DNA of 64,000 nt from Thiosocius sp963753845 (GCA_963753845.1 CAVWEI010000004.1:62001-126000); one strand, 5' to 3'. Counted from the stretch's first letter, positions 17,977-27,835 are shown. Notes: a model not told the origin generated them from the letters alone. Numbers and translations: made by a program.

Positions 17977-19832
17977 ATGCTTAACCAATACCCGATGTGG
18001 AAAAACCTGCTGGTGGCCATCGTGCTGCTGGTGGGGCTGCTGTACGCGCTCCCGAACATCTATTCGCAGGATCCGGTCATCGAGGTGACCGGTGCGCGAG
18101 GCGAGCAGGTGGGCGAGACCCTGCAGCAGAACATCCTGGCCGCACTCGAGCGCGCGCAGATCGGCATCAAGGCCTCCGAGCTGAAGGCCGACCGCCTGCA
18201 GATCCGCTTCAAGTCGCCGCAGGACCAGCTGAAGGGACAGGAGGTGGTGTCGAAGATGCTGCCGCCCGAGTTCACCGATGCGCTGACGCTCTCGCCCGAT
18301 GTGCCCGAATGGCTTAGCGCCATCGGCGGCCGGCCGATGAGCCTCGGCCTGGACCTGCGCGGCGGTATCCACGTACTGATCGATGTCGACATGGATGCGG
18401 CGATGCAGAAAACGGTCGAGCGGCATGCAGGCAATGTGCGCACGGCATTGCGCAACGAGAAGATTCGCTATGTCTCGGTCAAGGAGTCTGGCAACGGGGT
18501 CGATGTGCGCTTCAAGGATGCCGAGTCGCGCGACCAGGCCGAGAAGGTGCTGGGTGCCGAGTTCCGCGAGCTGGGTATCAGCGTGCGTGACGAGGGCGAG
18601 GACTTCTACGTGCGCGTGTTCATGACCCCGGCGGAGGAACGCACCTCGCGGCGTCTGGCACTGGAGCAGAACATCACCACGTTGCGCAACCGTGTCAACG
18701 CCCTGGGTGTGGCGGAGCCGATCATCCAGCAGCAGGGTGACCGCCGGATCGTGGTGGAACTCCCGGGTGTGCAGGACCCGGGCAAGGTCAAGGACCTGCT
18801 GGGCGCCACGGCGACGCTGGAATACCGCCTCGCACTTTCCGATCCCGCGCAGGCATTCGAGGCCGAGAGCACCGGCCGGGTGCCTGCAGGTGCCGCGCTT
18901 TATCACGAGCGCAACGGCCAGCCGATCCTGCTCAAGCGGCAGGTGATCGTGACCGGTGACGAAATGACCAGCGCCTCGTCCGGATTCGACCAGCAGTCCG
19001 GTCAGCCCGCCGTCTATGTCAACCTGGACAGCAAGGGCGCGCGCCGGATGCGCAACGTGACCAGCGACAATGTCGGCAAGCCAATGGCCGTCGTGTTCAA
19101 GGAAAAACGCACCGTCGGTCGCGATGCCGAGGGCAAGCCAATCCGCAAGTGGGTCGAAGAGGTGATCAACGTCGCCACGATTCGCGAGCCCTTCGGTCGC
19201 CGCTTTCAGACCACCGGCCTGGACAGTGCACAGGAGGCCCACCAGCTCGCGCTGCTGTTGCGCGCCGGCGCCCTGGCGGCCCCCATCGATATCGTCGAGG
19301 AACGTACCATCGGTCCGAGCCTGGGACAGGACAACATCGATCAGGGTTTCCTGTCCGTGATGGTCGGTATGGGCCTGGTGCTGGTATTCATGGCGGTCTA
19401 CTACAAGACATTCGGCCTGATCGCCAATCTGGCGCTGGTCAGCAATCTTTTCCTGATCGTTGCGATTCTCTCGATGCTGCAGGCCACGCTCACCCTGCCG
19501 GGTATTGCGGGCATCGTGCTTACCGTGGGCATGGCGGTGGATGCCAACGTGCTGATCTTCGAGCGCATACGCGAGGAACTGCGGGTGGGCAGTACCCCGC
19601 AGGCCAGTATCCATGCCGGTTACGCCAAGGCATTCAGCACCATTCTGGACGCCAACGTCACGACTCTGATCGCCGCGGTGGTGCTGTTCTCCATTGGCAG
19701 CGGCCCGGTACGTGGGTTCGCCGTCACCCTTGCGATCGGCATCCTGACCTCGATGTTCACGCCATCATCGGGACGCGTGCCGTCGTAAACCTGGTGTATG
19801 GCGCCAAGCCCGTTCAGAAGCTCTCGATTTAA
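17977..19832 (+). CDS. secD: Protein translocase subunit SecD (frame broken near the C-terminus)
   Basis: SecD uses the proton gradient to pull exported proteins through the Sec channel from the periplasmic side. The N-terminal helix, the P1 periplasmic domain with LGLDLRGGIHVLIDVD, and the RND-type membrane domain (MVGMGLVLVFMAVYY, VDANVLIFERIREELR) are present. Near 19759-19761 one base is missing (TTCACGCC, where TTCACnGCC is expected); the correct continuation AIIGTRAVVNLVYGAKPVQKLSI is 21 residues long and sits in the neighbouring frame, so I extend to 19832. It forms one unit with secF. Confidence 0.92.
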
Positions 19833-19848
19833 ATCTCCAGGATCAGCC

Positions 19849-20787
19849 ATGCAAATTATCAAAAGTGGTCAAGCTATCGATTTCATGGGCAAGCGCCGGC
19901 TTGCAATGCTGTTCTCCCTGGCGTTGATCGTTGTCGCCTTGGGTTCGATCGCAACGCGTGGCCTGAGTCTGGGAATCGATTTCACCGGTGGCACCCTGAT
20001 CGAGGTCGGGTACGTTGACCCTGTAGACCTGGAGTCTGTGCGAATTGCCCTGACCGAGGGCGGCTATGGTGACAGCTCGGTGCAACAGTTCGGGACACCC
20101 CGCGACATCCTGATCCGCCTCGGCGCTGCCAGCGGCGAGGGCGACAGTGCGCGCCTGAGCAACGAGGTGTTCGCTGCATTGTCGAAGGCGGCGAGCAGCG
20201 AGTTGGAGCTGCGCCGGGTCGAGTTCGTCGGACCGCAGGTCGGTGACGAACTGGCCGAGGACGGTGCCCTGGCGGTGCTGGTCGCGCTGATCGCCATCCT
20301 GATGTACGTCGCCATGCGCTTCGAGTGGCGTTTTGCGGTTGGTTCGGTGATCGCGCTGGTGCACGACGTCATCATCACGGTCGGCCTGTTCGCGCTGCTC
20401 CAGATCGAATTCGATCTGCCGGTCCTGGCTGCGGTGTTGGCGGTGATCGGTTACTCCCTTAACGACACCATCGTGGTGTTCGACCGCATCCGCGAGAACT
20501 TCCGCAAGATGCGCAAAGGTGCGCCCGAGGACATTGTCAACCGTTCACTGACCGAGACGCTGTCGCGTACCCTGATGACCTCCTTCACCACGATCCTGGT
20601 CCTGTTGGCGCTGTTCTTCCTCGGCGGCGAGATCATTCACGGCTTCGCGTTCGCCCTGCTCATCGGCGTGTTTATCGGTACCTATTCCTCCATCTACGTC
20701 GCCAGTACCGCTATTCTCATGCTGGGTGTCAGCAAGGCCGACCTGATGCCGGTCAAGAAGGAAGGCGTGGTCGACGACCGGCCCTGA
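19849..20787 (+). CDS. secF: Protein translocase subunit SecF
   Basis: This six-helix partner of SecD has the motifs GIDFTGGTLIEVGY near residue 45, LAAVLAVIGYSLNDTIVVFDRIRENFR near 200, and FALLIGVFIGTYSSIYVAS at the end. ATG 19849 is chosen because the protein then begins with the short pre-helix MQIIKSGQAIDFMGKRR usual for SecF. Spacing to secD is 16 bases. Confidence 0.96.
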   Translation: MQIIKSGQAIDFMGKRRLAMLFSLALIVVALGSIATRGLSLGIDFTGGTLIEVGYVDPVDLESVRIALTEGGYGDSSVQQFGTPRDILIRLGAASGEGDSARLSNEVFAALSKAASSELELRRVEFVGPQVGDELAEDGALAVLVALIAILMYVAMRFEWRFAVGSVIALVHDVIITVGLFALLQIEFDLPVLAAVLAVIGYSLNDTIVVFDRIRENFRKMRKGAPEDIVNRSLTETLSRTLMTSFTTILVLLALFFLGGEIIHGFAFALLIGVFIGTYSSIYVASTAILMLGVSKADLMPVKKEGVVDDRP

Positions 20788-20924
20788 GCGGGTTCCACAG
20801 GCATCATCGCACACAGGCGGGTGATGCGCCGGCCTGTGAAGGTCTCGCTTCTGCCGTTATGATCCGGTGAGATCCCGTTCCGGGGTCATGTGTCTCGACC
20901 ACAATAATATTCGGAGGAGCCCCC

Positions 20925-22202
20925 ATGAAACTCGAAACCCTGGCACTGCATGCCGGTTATGAAGGTGACCCCACCACCCATGCCGCCGCCGTACCGATCT
21001 ATCAGACCACCTCGTTCACGTTCGACGACACCCAGCATGGCGCCGATCTCTTCGACCTAAAGGTGGCGGGGAACATCTATACCAGGATCATGAATCCCAC
21101 CCAGGCGATCCTGGAGCAGCGCCTAGCCGAGATGGAGGGCGGTGTCGCGGCCCTGTGTCTGGCGTCCGGGATGGCGGCCGTGACCTATTCGATCCAGTGC
21201 ATTGCAGATGTCGGCTGCAACATCGTCAGTACCAGCCAGCTGTATGGCGGCACCTACAACCTGTTCGCGCATACCTTCCCGCGCCAGGGCATCGAGGTAC
21301 GTTTCGGCTCGCACGAGGACTACGCCGGACTCGAGGCGTTGATCGACGACAACACACGCGCGGTGTTCTGCGAGTCGATCGGCAACCCGGCCGGTAACGT
21401 GGTGGACATCGTCAAGCTGGCCGAGATCGCGCATCGCCATGGCGTACCGCTGATCGTGGACAATACGGTGCCCACCCCCTTCCTGTGCAAGCCCTTCGAA
21501 CTCGGCGCGGACATCATCGTCCACGCGCTCACCAAGTACATCGGTGGTCACGGTACCAGCATCGGCGGGGCCATTGTCGACTCGGGCAAGTTCGACTGGG
21601 CCGCGAATGCCAAGCGTTTCCCGATGCTCAACGAGCCCGATCCCTCCTATCACGGCGTGGTCTATACCGAGGCACTGGGCCCGGCGGCCTATATCGGCCG
21701 CTGCAGGGTCGTGCCCCTGCGCAACACAGGGGCGGCCATATCCCCGTTCAATGCATTCCTTATCATGCAGGGCCTGGAAACCCTGGGCCTGCGGATGGAG
21801 CGCCATTGCGAAAACGCGCAGCGCGTGGCGGAACACCTGCAAGGGCACCCCCAGGTGGAGTGGGTGAGCTATGCGGGTCTGCCGGACAGCCCCTACCACG
21901 GGCTGTGCAACAAGATTACGGGCGGCAAGGCATCCGGCATTCTCAGCTTCGGCATCAAGGGCGGGGTGGAAGCCGGTGCGCGGTTCATCGACGCCTTGCA
22001 GATGATCCTGCGCCTGGTGAATATCGGTGACGCCAAATCACTTGCCTGCCACCCGGCCACCACCACCCATCGCCAGCTTGGCCCCGAGGAACTGGCCGCG
22101 GCAGGTGTGCGCGAGGATATGGTGCGGCTGTCCATCGGCATCGAGCATATCGACGATATCATTGCCGATATCGATCAGGCGCTCGCCGCTGCCGCGCAGT
22201 AA
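20925..22202 (+). CDS. metY: O-acetylhomoserine sulfhydrylase (aminocarboxypropyltransferase)
   Basis: This cytosolic PLP enzyme makes homocysteine from O-acetylhomoserine and sulfide, assimilating reduced sulfur for methionine. The 425-aa length and segments AVPIYQTTSFTFDD, SGMAAVTYSIQ, IVDNTVPTPFLCKP and the PLP-Lys motif HALTKYIGGHGT are those of the OAH sulfhydrylase branch of the Cys/Met metabolism family. GGAGGAGCC stands before the ATG. It lies near several sulfur-oxidation-type genes but has its own upstream region. Confidence 0.93.
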   Translation: MKLETLALHAGYEGDPTTHAAAVPIYQTTSFTFDDTQHGADLFDLKVAGNIYTRIMNPTQAILEQRLAEMEGGVAALCLASGMAAVTYSIQCIADVGCNIVSTSQLYGGTYNLFAHTFPRQGIEVRFGSHEDYAGLEALIDDNTRAVFCESIGNPAGNVVDIVKLAEIAHRHGVPLIVDNTVPTPFLCKPFELGADIIVHALTKYIGGHGTSIGGAIVDSGKFDWAANAKRFPMLNEPDPSYHGVVYTEALGPAAYIGRCRVVPLRNTGAAISPFNAFLIMQGLETLGLRMERHCENAQRVAEHLQGHPQVEWVSYAGLPDSPYHGLCNKITGGKASGILSFGIKGGVEAGARFIDALQMILRLVNIGDAKSLACHPATTTHRQLGPEELAAAGVREDMVRLSIGIEHIDDIIADIDQALAAAAQ

Positions 22203-22253
22203 AGGGGCCGCTATGTCACGCGGCCCGACTGGCCGCGTGACAGGTCAGAACCA

Positions 22254-22493
22254 TCAGGCGTCAGGCTCACTCAGCCGCCGCACCAGCCAGCCGCGAAAAA
22301 ACGGGTTCTCGGTGTCCGCGAACAGCTGTGACTCGGTCAGCCACTCACGCAACACCTCCGGGTTCTCCGCCGGTTTACCATGCTGCGCGAAATAGCAGTC
22401 GAGATAGAACTCGCCCTGCAGTTTGAGCCAGGCCTCGTCATCCACCGCATCGCGGAACTGCTTGGGGAAAGGTAGGACGTTGTCGTTCGACAT
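22254..22493 (-). CDS. Small hypothetical protein, 79 aa
   Basis: The product begins MSNDNVLPFPKQFRDAVDDEAW and is soluble, acidic and probably helical. ATG 22493 has AAGGAA upstream. I do not recognise a family. It is on the same strand as, and just downstream of, the HerA-type ATPase gene (23 bases apart), so the two may share a transcript. Confidence 0.65.
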   Translation of the reverse strand: MSNDNVLPFPKQFRDAVDDEAWLKLQGEFYLDCYFAQHGKPAENPEVLREWLTESQLFADTENPFFRGWLVRRLSEPDA

Positions 22494-22515
22494 CGGGTTT
22501 CCTTGGATGCAAGTC

Positions 22516-24156
22516 TCAGCGTTGCTGACGCCACCAACGGCCGACGATGCCAGCCACGTCGAGATCGTCCGGTCCGGACTTCCAGCTTTCGGCGACGGGT
22601 GCGTCGCTGCTCGCCGGTGCGGGGTCCGGCGGGTACAGTTGGAACCGTGTCGGCAAAGGGATCGCCTCTCCGACCGCCAGGGCCTCACCGCGCCGCAGCG
22701 TGGTCAGGACGTCGGCAAGGTCCTGCTCGCCTTCGGGCATCAGCTTGCGGATGTATTCCTGGTCCTGCGGGTTGGTGGTGCGCAGGCAGATGAAATTGCT
22801 GCACTGCGACAGCACGGTTTCCGACAATTCGTTGGGGCGCTGGCTGACCACGCACAAGCCGACGCCGTATTTCCGACCCTCTTTGGCGATGCGCTCCATC
22901 TCGCGCCGGCTGCCCTCGTGCTGCGAATCGGCATCGCGCGGGATGTACTGGTGGGCCTCTTCGCACACCAGCAGGATAGGGAACTCTCGCCGCTGCGGGT
23001 TCCAGTAGTTGAACTCGAATGCCAGTCGCCCGATCTGCGAGGATACGGTCGGCCGGACATCGTGTGGGACCGGGCTCAGATCGATCACCGTGATCTGGCG
23101 CTTCGGCTCGCCGAGGCCGATGAAATCGCGCAGCAGGTCTTCCAGGTCGCTTGACTTGGTGCGACGTTTGGGCCGGAACAGGAATTCATAGCGCGAGTCG
23201 TTGAACATGGCCTGGAAACGCACCAGGAATTCGTCGAAGGCGCCGAACAGCGGGCCCTTGGTCTTGCCGAAATCGAACTGCTGTTCGTTGGCCTGCTTGA
23301 AGTGCAGGTACATCTCCTTGAGTGAGAAATAGACCGGCGAGTCGACCGACAGACCATCGATCCCCAGATCCTGATTGCCCTTTCTGCGCAGGGAGTGAAG
23401 GACCTCGCGCATGAACGAGATCTGCAACGAGGCATTCGAGTCCGTGCGGTCGACCAGCAGGTCGACAAGCTCGCCATAGGTCAGCAGCCAGTAGGGGATC
23501 TCGAGGCTGCGCGCATCGATGTGGCGCACCATGTCTACCGGAAAGGCACTATGGAAATTACCCTTGGAATCGCGCCAGCCATATTCTCCGTGCAGATCGA
23601 GCAGCACGATGTGCGCCTTCGGCATCAGCTTGACCGTGCGCTGAAGCAGACTGGTCACGGCCCAGGATTTACCCGAGCCGGATTGCCCGAGGATCGCCAG
23701 GTGGCGATTGAACAGCAGGTTGGGATCGACGAAGACGCGTAGTTCCGCGCGCTGGCTCAGGCGCCCCAGGTGCAGTCCGTGACGGCGAACCGAGTCGAAC
23801 ATGGCGTCCAGTTGGCCACTTGCGGCCACGTACACCGGGGTGCCCAGTGGTGGGTAGCGACCGACGCCGCGGAAGAAGCGCCCATCGCTGGTCACCTCGC
23901 CCAGTGGCAGCAGACGCAGCAGGCGGGTCGTGCGCTCTCCGCTGCCCTCCTGCCAGGCGCTGACGACCTGGCACAGGACCTGTTCCTGCTGGCCGCGAGC
24001 GATCACATAGGCGCCCACCTGACCGACGGTGATGCTGTCGTTGCCGATCTGGCGGTAGGGTTCGAAAGTCTCCCCCTGGTCTTTGAGCCGGGCGATGAAG
24101 CGGGCACCCGAAACGTCTGTCAGGGTGCCGAGCAATCCAGGGTCTGAGTCCTTCAT
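22516..24156 (-). CDS. HerA-type hexameric ATPase/translocase
   Basis: This 546-aa ATPase of the HerA/FtsK superfamily is expected to form a hexameric ring that moves DNA or protein. An N-terminal beta-barrel-like region (residues about 5-110) precedes Walker A GQSGSGKS (157-164) and Walker B LLVCEEAHQYIP (near 435), with the Arg/Gln-rich sensor segment VVSQRPNELSETVLSQCSNFI after it. ATG 24156 is selected because the HAS-barrel begins there; GGAAG lies upstream. No NurA nuclease gene is adjacent, so its partner is unknown. Confidence 0.8.
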   Translation of the reverse strand: MKDSDPGLLGTLTDVSGARFIARLKDQGETFEPYRQIGNDSITVGQVGAYVIARGQQEQVLCQVVSAWQEGSGERTTRLLRLLPLGEVTSDGRFFRGVGRYPPLGTPVYVAASGQLDAMFDSVRRHGLHLGRLSQRAELRVFVDPNLLFNRHLAILGQSGSGKSWAVTSLLQRTVKLMPKAHIVLLDLHGEYGWRDSKGNFHSAFPVDMVRHIDARSLEIPYWLLTYGELVDLLVDRTDSNASLQISFMREVLHSLRRKGNQDLGIDGLSVDSPVYFSLKEMYLHFKQANEQQFDFGKTKGPLFGAFDEFLVRFQAMFNDSRYEFLFRPKRRTKSSDLEDLLRDFIGLGEPKRQITVIDLSPVPHDVRPTVSSQIGRLAFEFNYWNPQRREFPILLVCEEAHQYIPRDADSQHEGSRREMERIAKEGRKYGVGLCVVSQRPNELSETVLSQCSNFICLRTTNPQDQEYIRKLMPEGEQDLADVLTTLRRGEALAVGEAIPLPTRFQLYPPDPAPASSDAPVAESWKSGPDDLDVAGIVGRWWRQQR

Positions 24157-24301
24157 TTTGCTTCCGTTCGTCTGATAGGGGCCGTGCAAGAATAGCGTCA
24201 ACCCCCGAAATTCCCAAGGCGTCCCGGGGATGACTCTAGTCTGACATCTTGCCGGCAGAACCTTAGAATGTCTCCCTCTGAACACCGGAGGAGTCTTTCA
24301 G

Positions 24302-25429
24302 ATGTCACGAGTCACGGTTATTGGCGCCGGGTTTGCCGCGCTTACGGCAGTTCGTAAACTGCGTGCAGCGGATTCAGCCCTGGGAATCGACCTGATCGCA
24401 CCCAGGCCGGAGTTCGTGTACTACCCGGGGACCATCTGGATCCCGACCGGCCTGCGCCAGCCCGAAGACCTGGTGGTGCCGCTCGGGAATTTCTTCGCAC
24501 GCATGGACGTGACCTACCATCAGGCCGAGGCCCGGGGGCTGCGTGACGGTGGACGTGTGGTCGTCACCGACCAGGGCGAGGTGGCCAACGACGGGCTCGT
24601 GATCGCCAGTGGCGGGCGTTTCATACGCAAACTGCCCGGGATAGAACATTCCTTTCTACCCTGCGGCGGGGTCGAGGTGACGGCCCAGATCCGTGACCGT
24701 CTGGCGCAGCTGGAAGGCGGGACCCTGGCGTTCGGTTTTTCCGGCAACCCGAAGGAGCCTTCGGCGATGCGCGGCGGCCCCGTGTTCGAATTCCTGTTCG
24801 GCATCGACTCGTGGCTTCGACAGCAGGGGCGGCGTGAAAGCTTCAAGCTCGTGTTCTTCACGCCCGCGGAAAAACCGGGTCAACGGCTTGGTCCCAGGGC
24901 CGTGCAGGGCCTGATGCAGGAAATGAAAAAACGCGGTATCGAGACACACCTTGGGCACAAGCTCAAGGGTTTCGAGGTGGACAAGGTCATCACCGAGGGC
25001 GGCGAGTTCCAGGCCGATCTGATCCTGTTCATGCCCGGCATGACCGGCAACCAATGGTTCGATGCCACCGAACTGCCTCGTTCCGAGGGCGGGATGATCA
25101 AGGCCGACCGGTATTGCCAGGTCGAGGGCTGGGACAAGGTCTATGTGGCCGGCGACTCCGGCAGTTTCCCGGGACCGGACTGGCTTCCCAAACAGGCGCA
25201 CATGGCCGATCTGCAGGCGGCTGCGGCAGTGGCCAATCTGATGGACGAATTCCAGGGGCGGGCGGCCAGCCATACCTTCAAGGCCGAACTGATGTGTATC
25301 GTCGATACCCGGTCGAGCGGGATGTTCATTGCGCGCACACCCAGCAGAAACATCGTCATGCCGTCGTTCATCGGCTTTCACTGGGCCAAGCGCCTGTTCG
25401 AGTGGATGTACCTTCGCCGCTACCGCTAA
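24302..25429 (+). CDS. Sulfide:quinone oxidoreductase-like FAD protein
   Basis: This flavoprotein of the SQR/flavocytochrome c family would oxidise sulfide and reduce quinone at the inner membrane. The FAD site GAGFAALTAVRKL is at residues 8-20, and the second dinucleotide region ends in VYVAGDSGSFPGP. Two Cys residues in the positions usual for sulfide attack are Cys121 and Cys332. The C-terminal amphipathic tail (FEWMYLRRYR) could bind the membrane. The exact SQR type is not resolved, and a related NADH or thiol substrate is possible. Confidence 0.75.
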   Translation: MSRVTVIGAGFAALTAVRKLRAADSALGIDLIAPRPEFVYYPGTIWIPTGLRQPEDLVVPLGNFFARMDVTYHQAEARGLRDGGRVVVTDQGEVANDGLVIASGGRFIRKLPGIEHSFLPCGGVEVTAQIRDRLAQLEGGTLAFGFSGNPKEPSAMRGGPVFEFLFGIDSWLRQQGRRESFKLVFFTPAEKPGQRLGPRAVQGLMQEMKKRGIETHLGHKLKGFEVDKVITEGGEFQADLILFMPGMTGNQWFDATELPRSEGGMIKADRYCQVEGWDKVYVAGDSGSFPGPDWLPKQAHMADLQAAAAVANLMDEFQGRAASHTFKAELMCIVDTRSSGMFIARTPSRNIVMPSFIGFHWAKRLFEWMYLRRYR

Positions 25430-25475
25430 GTGCGCGCCTGCAAATAGCGGCAGGCCGGCCTGCGTCCGGTGATTC

Positions 25476-25576
25476 CGGCAGGCACAGCCTGCCCTACGAA
25501 AAAGCTTCGGGCTGCAGCAATTTTGGTTGGTGGGGTCGTACCCGACGGTTACGGCAGGCACAGCCTGCCCTACGAA
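25476..25576 (+). repeat. Two 25-bp direct repeats with internal hairpin, 76 bases apart
   Basis: CGGCAGGCACAGCCTGCCC plus TACGAA occurs at 25476-25500 and again at 25552-25576. Each contains the perfect hairpin GCAGGC-ACA-GCCTGC. The bases following each copy are also similar, so the unit is a diverged 76-bp tandem repeat. A shortened inverted relative begins at about 25601 (GTAGGGCTGTGCCC). It fills the gap between two convergent genes and resembles REP-type intergenic repeats. Confidence 0.75.
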
Positions 25577-25644
25577 TAAACCGCGGGCCGCAGCAGTTTC
25601 TGTAGGGCTGTGCCCGACGATTGGCCGGAACGGCGGATCGGGGC

Positions 25645-26400
25645 TCAGTCGCTCAACAACAGCTTCAACGAGATCGCCAGCGACACCGTCACCAGCAACG
25701 GCCGTATCAGGCGCGTGCCATGACGGATCACCAGGTGTGACCCGACCCAGGCGCCGGCCATCTGTGCAAGCCCCATGGGCAGGCCGACCTGCCAGATCAC
25801 CTGGCCGGCCAGGGCGAAGAATATCAGCGAGGCGATATTGCTGGTGAAGTTCAGGATCTTGGTGGCAGCGGTTGCGCGTCGCAGGTTGTAGCCGAGCAGC
25901 AATACGAAGGCAGCGGCGAAAAAGCTGCCGGTCCCAGGTCCGAAGAAACCGTCATAGAAGCCGACGCTGAAACCGATCAGCAGGCCGAACAGGCCATGGC
26001 TGATGCGGTGCTGGGCGTCCTGGTCGCCAATACGCGGGGAGAAAAGGAAATACAGTGCGAAGGCGATCAGCAGTGTCGGCACCACATCCCTGAGCAGGTC
26101 CGATCCGAGTTTCTGTACCGCCAGGGTGCCCGCGGCTGATCCGACAAAGGTCATCAGAATAGGGATGCGCAGGCGCCCGATCTGTATCTCGCCGCGGCGC
26201 ACGAAGTTGTATGACGCCGTCAGGGTGCCAAAGCTGCCCTGCAGCTTGTTGGTCGCCAGCGCCTGCACCGGTGGCAGGCCGGCCCACAGCAGTGCGGGCA
26301 GCGCCAGCAGGCCACCGCCACCGGCGATCGCGTCGATCATGCCGGCTACTCCGGCAATGGCGACCAGTACCAGCAGGGTGTCGAGGGGAAGCGCTTCCAC
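25645..26400 (-). CDS. TauE/SafE-family sulfite/anion exporter
   Basis: This inner-membrane permease has about eight helices in two repeated halves; the diagnostic segments are GMIDAIAGGGGLLALPALL with LQGSFGTLTASYNF, and GFYDGFFGPGTGSFF in the second half. Family members export sulfite, sulfoacetate or related organosulfur anions. GTG 26400 is preferred, with GGAG eight bases upstream and the first helix following at once; the frame is open to 26466. Context with the SQR-like gene fits sulfur handling. Confidence 0.85.
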   Translation of the reverse strand: MEALPLDTLLVLVAIAGVAGMIDAIAGGGGLLALPALLWAGLPPVQALATNKLQGSFGTLTASYNFVRRGEIQIGRLRIPILMTFVGSAAGTLAVQKLGSDLLRDVVPTLLIAFALYFLFSPRIGDQDAQHRISHGLFGLLIGFSVGFYDGFFGPGTGSFFAAAFVLLLGYNLRRATAATKILNFTSNIASLIFFALAGQVIWQVGLPMGLAQMAGAWVGSHLVIRHGTRLIRPLLVTVSLAISLKLLLSD

Positions 26401-26465
26401 GCGGGGCTCCGCAAAAAGCGCGCATTGTAATCCAGTTGCCGATGGCCGTCGGGGAAAGGTGGTCA

Positions 26466-26790
26466 ATGACCCCTGAACGTCGCCTGCTCACTGGTGGCCG
26501 AATGCCCCGTCCCGCGGACATTGAGATTGAGGTACACCTCCGGGGAGGGTGGCTGCATGTGCCAGCCCGGATCCTCGATGTCAGCGAAATTAACCGCTCC
26601 CGCCGCGGCAAGATCTCGGAGCTGCCCGTACGCGATACGGTCACAGACCGGCCCGTCGGCAATACCCAGGCCCCGCTCAATCCAGAGGTTCTCAACCAGT
26701 ACCGTGACCGCACGGAGCTGCGGACCGCCTGATCTTCGCCGATCTGTCGGGTCGTGTTGGTCTGACCAATCGGTGATAACCTCAAAGTTT
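26466..26790 (-). pseudogene. Possible broken minus-strand gene of unknown function
   Basis: One minus-strand frame ending with TGA at about 26466 reads like a folded protein (WIERGLGIADGPVCDRIAYG, then DIEDPGWHMQPPSPEVYLNL), but it has no ATG, GTG or TTG in-frame before an upstream stop. A neighbouring frame starting near 26785 could supply an N-terminus if a one-base error is assumed. No family is recognised. The plus-strand frame here is Arg-rich and looks like its shadow. Confidence 0.25.
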
Positions 26791-26863
26791 TATCGAGTGG
26801 TTGCCGTCACACTGGATATGCGGGTGGGATGCCCGTCCCGTTGGTACAAGGCAAGGTGTTCTC

Positions 26864-27835
26864 ATGTGGTACCGGATCCGCGCCAGAGCGGCCTCCATCC
26901 TAGATGCCGCCGAAGGCGAAGACCCGCTTTCGAGAGGCTTCGGAATCTTTCTGGTCACGCTGATCGTGATCAACGTGATTGCGGTCGTGCTCGAGTCGGT
27001 GTCCGTCCTGCGCCTGCGTTTCGCGGGCATCTTTTCCGCGGTCGAGGCCGTATCCCTGGTCGTGTTTTCCGTGGAGTATGTGCTGCGGGTCTGGTCCATC
27101 GTGGACAATCGCCGGCATACGGAGTACCGGCGTCCCTTGCTGGGGCGGCTGCGGTTCATGCGGACACCGATGGCGATCGTCGACCTGCTGGCGGTCGCAC
27201 CTTTCTGGTTGAGCATGTTCATCCCGCTCGATCTGCGCTTCCTGCGCATCATGCGGCTGCTGCGGGTATTGAAACTGACCCGTTACTCGGCCGCCACCAA
27301 TCTGCTGTTCAAGGTCCTGCGCGACGAGGCGAGGGTGATCGGTGCGGCCATGTTCATCCTGTTCGTCATGCTGGTCGTCACCGCAAGTGCCACCTACATG
27401 GCCGAAAGCGCCGTCCAGCCGGTTGCCTTCGGCAATATCCCGCAGGCCATGTGGTGGGCCATAGTGACGGTTACCACCGTCGGATACGGCGATGTGGTTC
27501 CGATTACCCCCCTGGGCAAGATGTTCGGTGCCATCCTGAGTTTCATCGGGGTGGGCTTCGTGGCGTTGCCGGCGGGCATCCTTGCATCCGGTTTCAGCAA
27601 CGCACTGCACCGGCGCCGTGACAGCCTGCGCCGGGAAGTGGACAAGGCCCTGGAGGACGGGGTCATCGACGCGCAGGAGCTCAGCCAGATCAGGTCGCAC
27701 GGTGAATCCCTGAGTCTTGCAGAGGACGAGGTGAGCGAGATCATCGAGCAGGAGGAGGAGCCATCGACACTGCGTGCGGGGAACCTGGTCTGCCCGCACT
27801 GCGGCAAGGCGCTTCATCTGGCCGCGCGCGAATGA
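26864..27835 (+). CDS. Kv-type voltage-gated ion channel with C-terminal CxxC tail
   Basis: This six-helix tetrameric cation channel is probably potassium-selective. S1-S3 are followed by the Arg-rich S4 (LRFLRIMRLLRVLKLTRY) and the pore filter TVTTVGYGDVVP. After S6 a soluble C-terminal region has a coiled acidic segment (EDEVSEIIEQEEEP) and ends with CPHCGK, a short metal- or redox-like CxxC. ATG 26864 starts just before the first helix. The channel stands alone between TauE and an ABC exporter. Confidence 0.85.
   Translation: MWYRIRARAASILDAAEGEDPLSRGFGIFLVTLIVINVIAVVLESVSVLRLRFAGIFSAVEAVSLVVFSVEYVLRVWSIVDNRRHTEYRRPLLGRLRFMRTPMAIVDLLAVAPFWLSMFIPLDLRFLRIMRLLRVLKLTRYSAATNLLFKVLRDEARVIGAAMFILFVMLVVTASATYMAESAVQPVAFGNIPQAMWWAIVTVTTVGYGDVVPITPLGKMFGAILSFIGVGFVALPAGILASGFSNALHRRRDSLRREVDKALEDGVIDAQELSQIRSHGESLSLAEDEVSEIIEQEEEPSTLRAGNLVCPHCGKALHLAARE

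Noticed and set aside
26466..26732. Plus-strand ORF starting MTPERRLLTGG
   Set aside because: It is Arg-rich, has no ribosome-binding site and lies opposite a more protein-like minus-strand frame.
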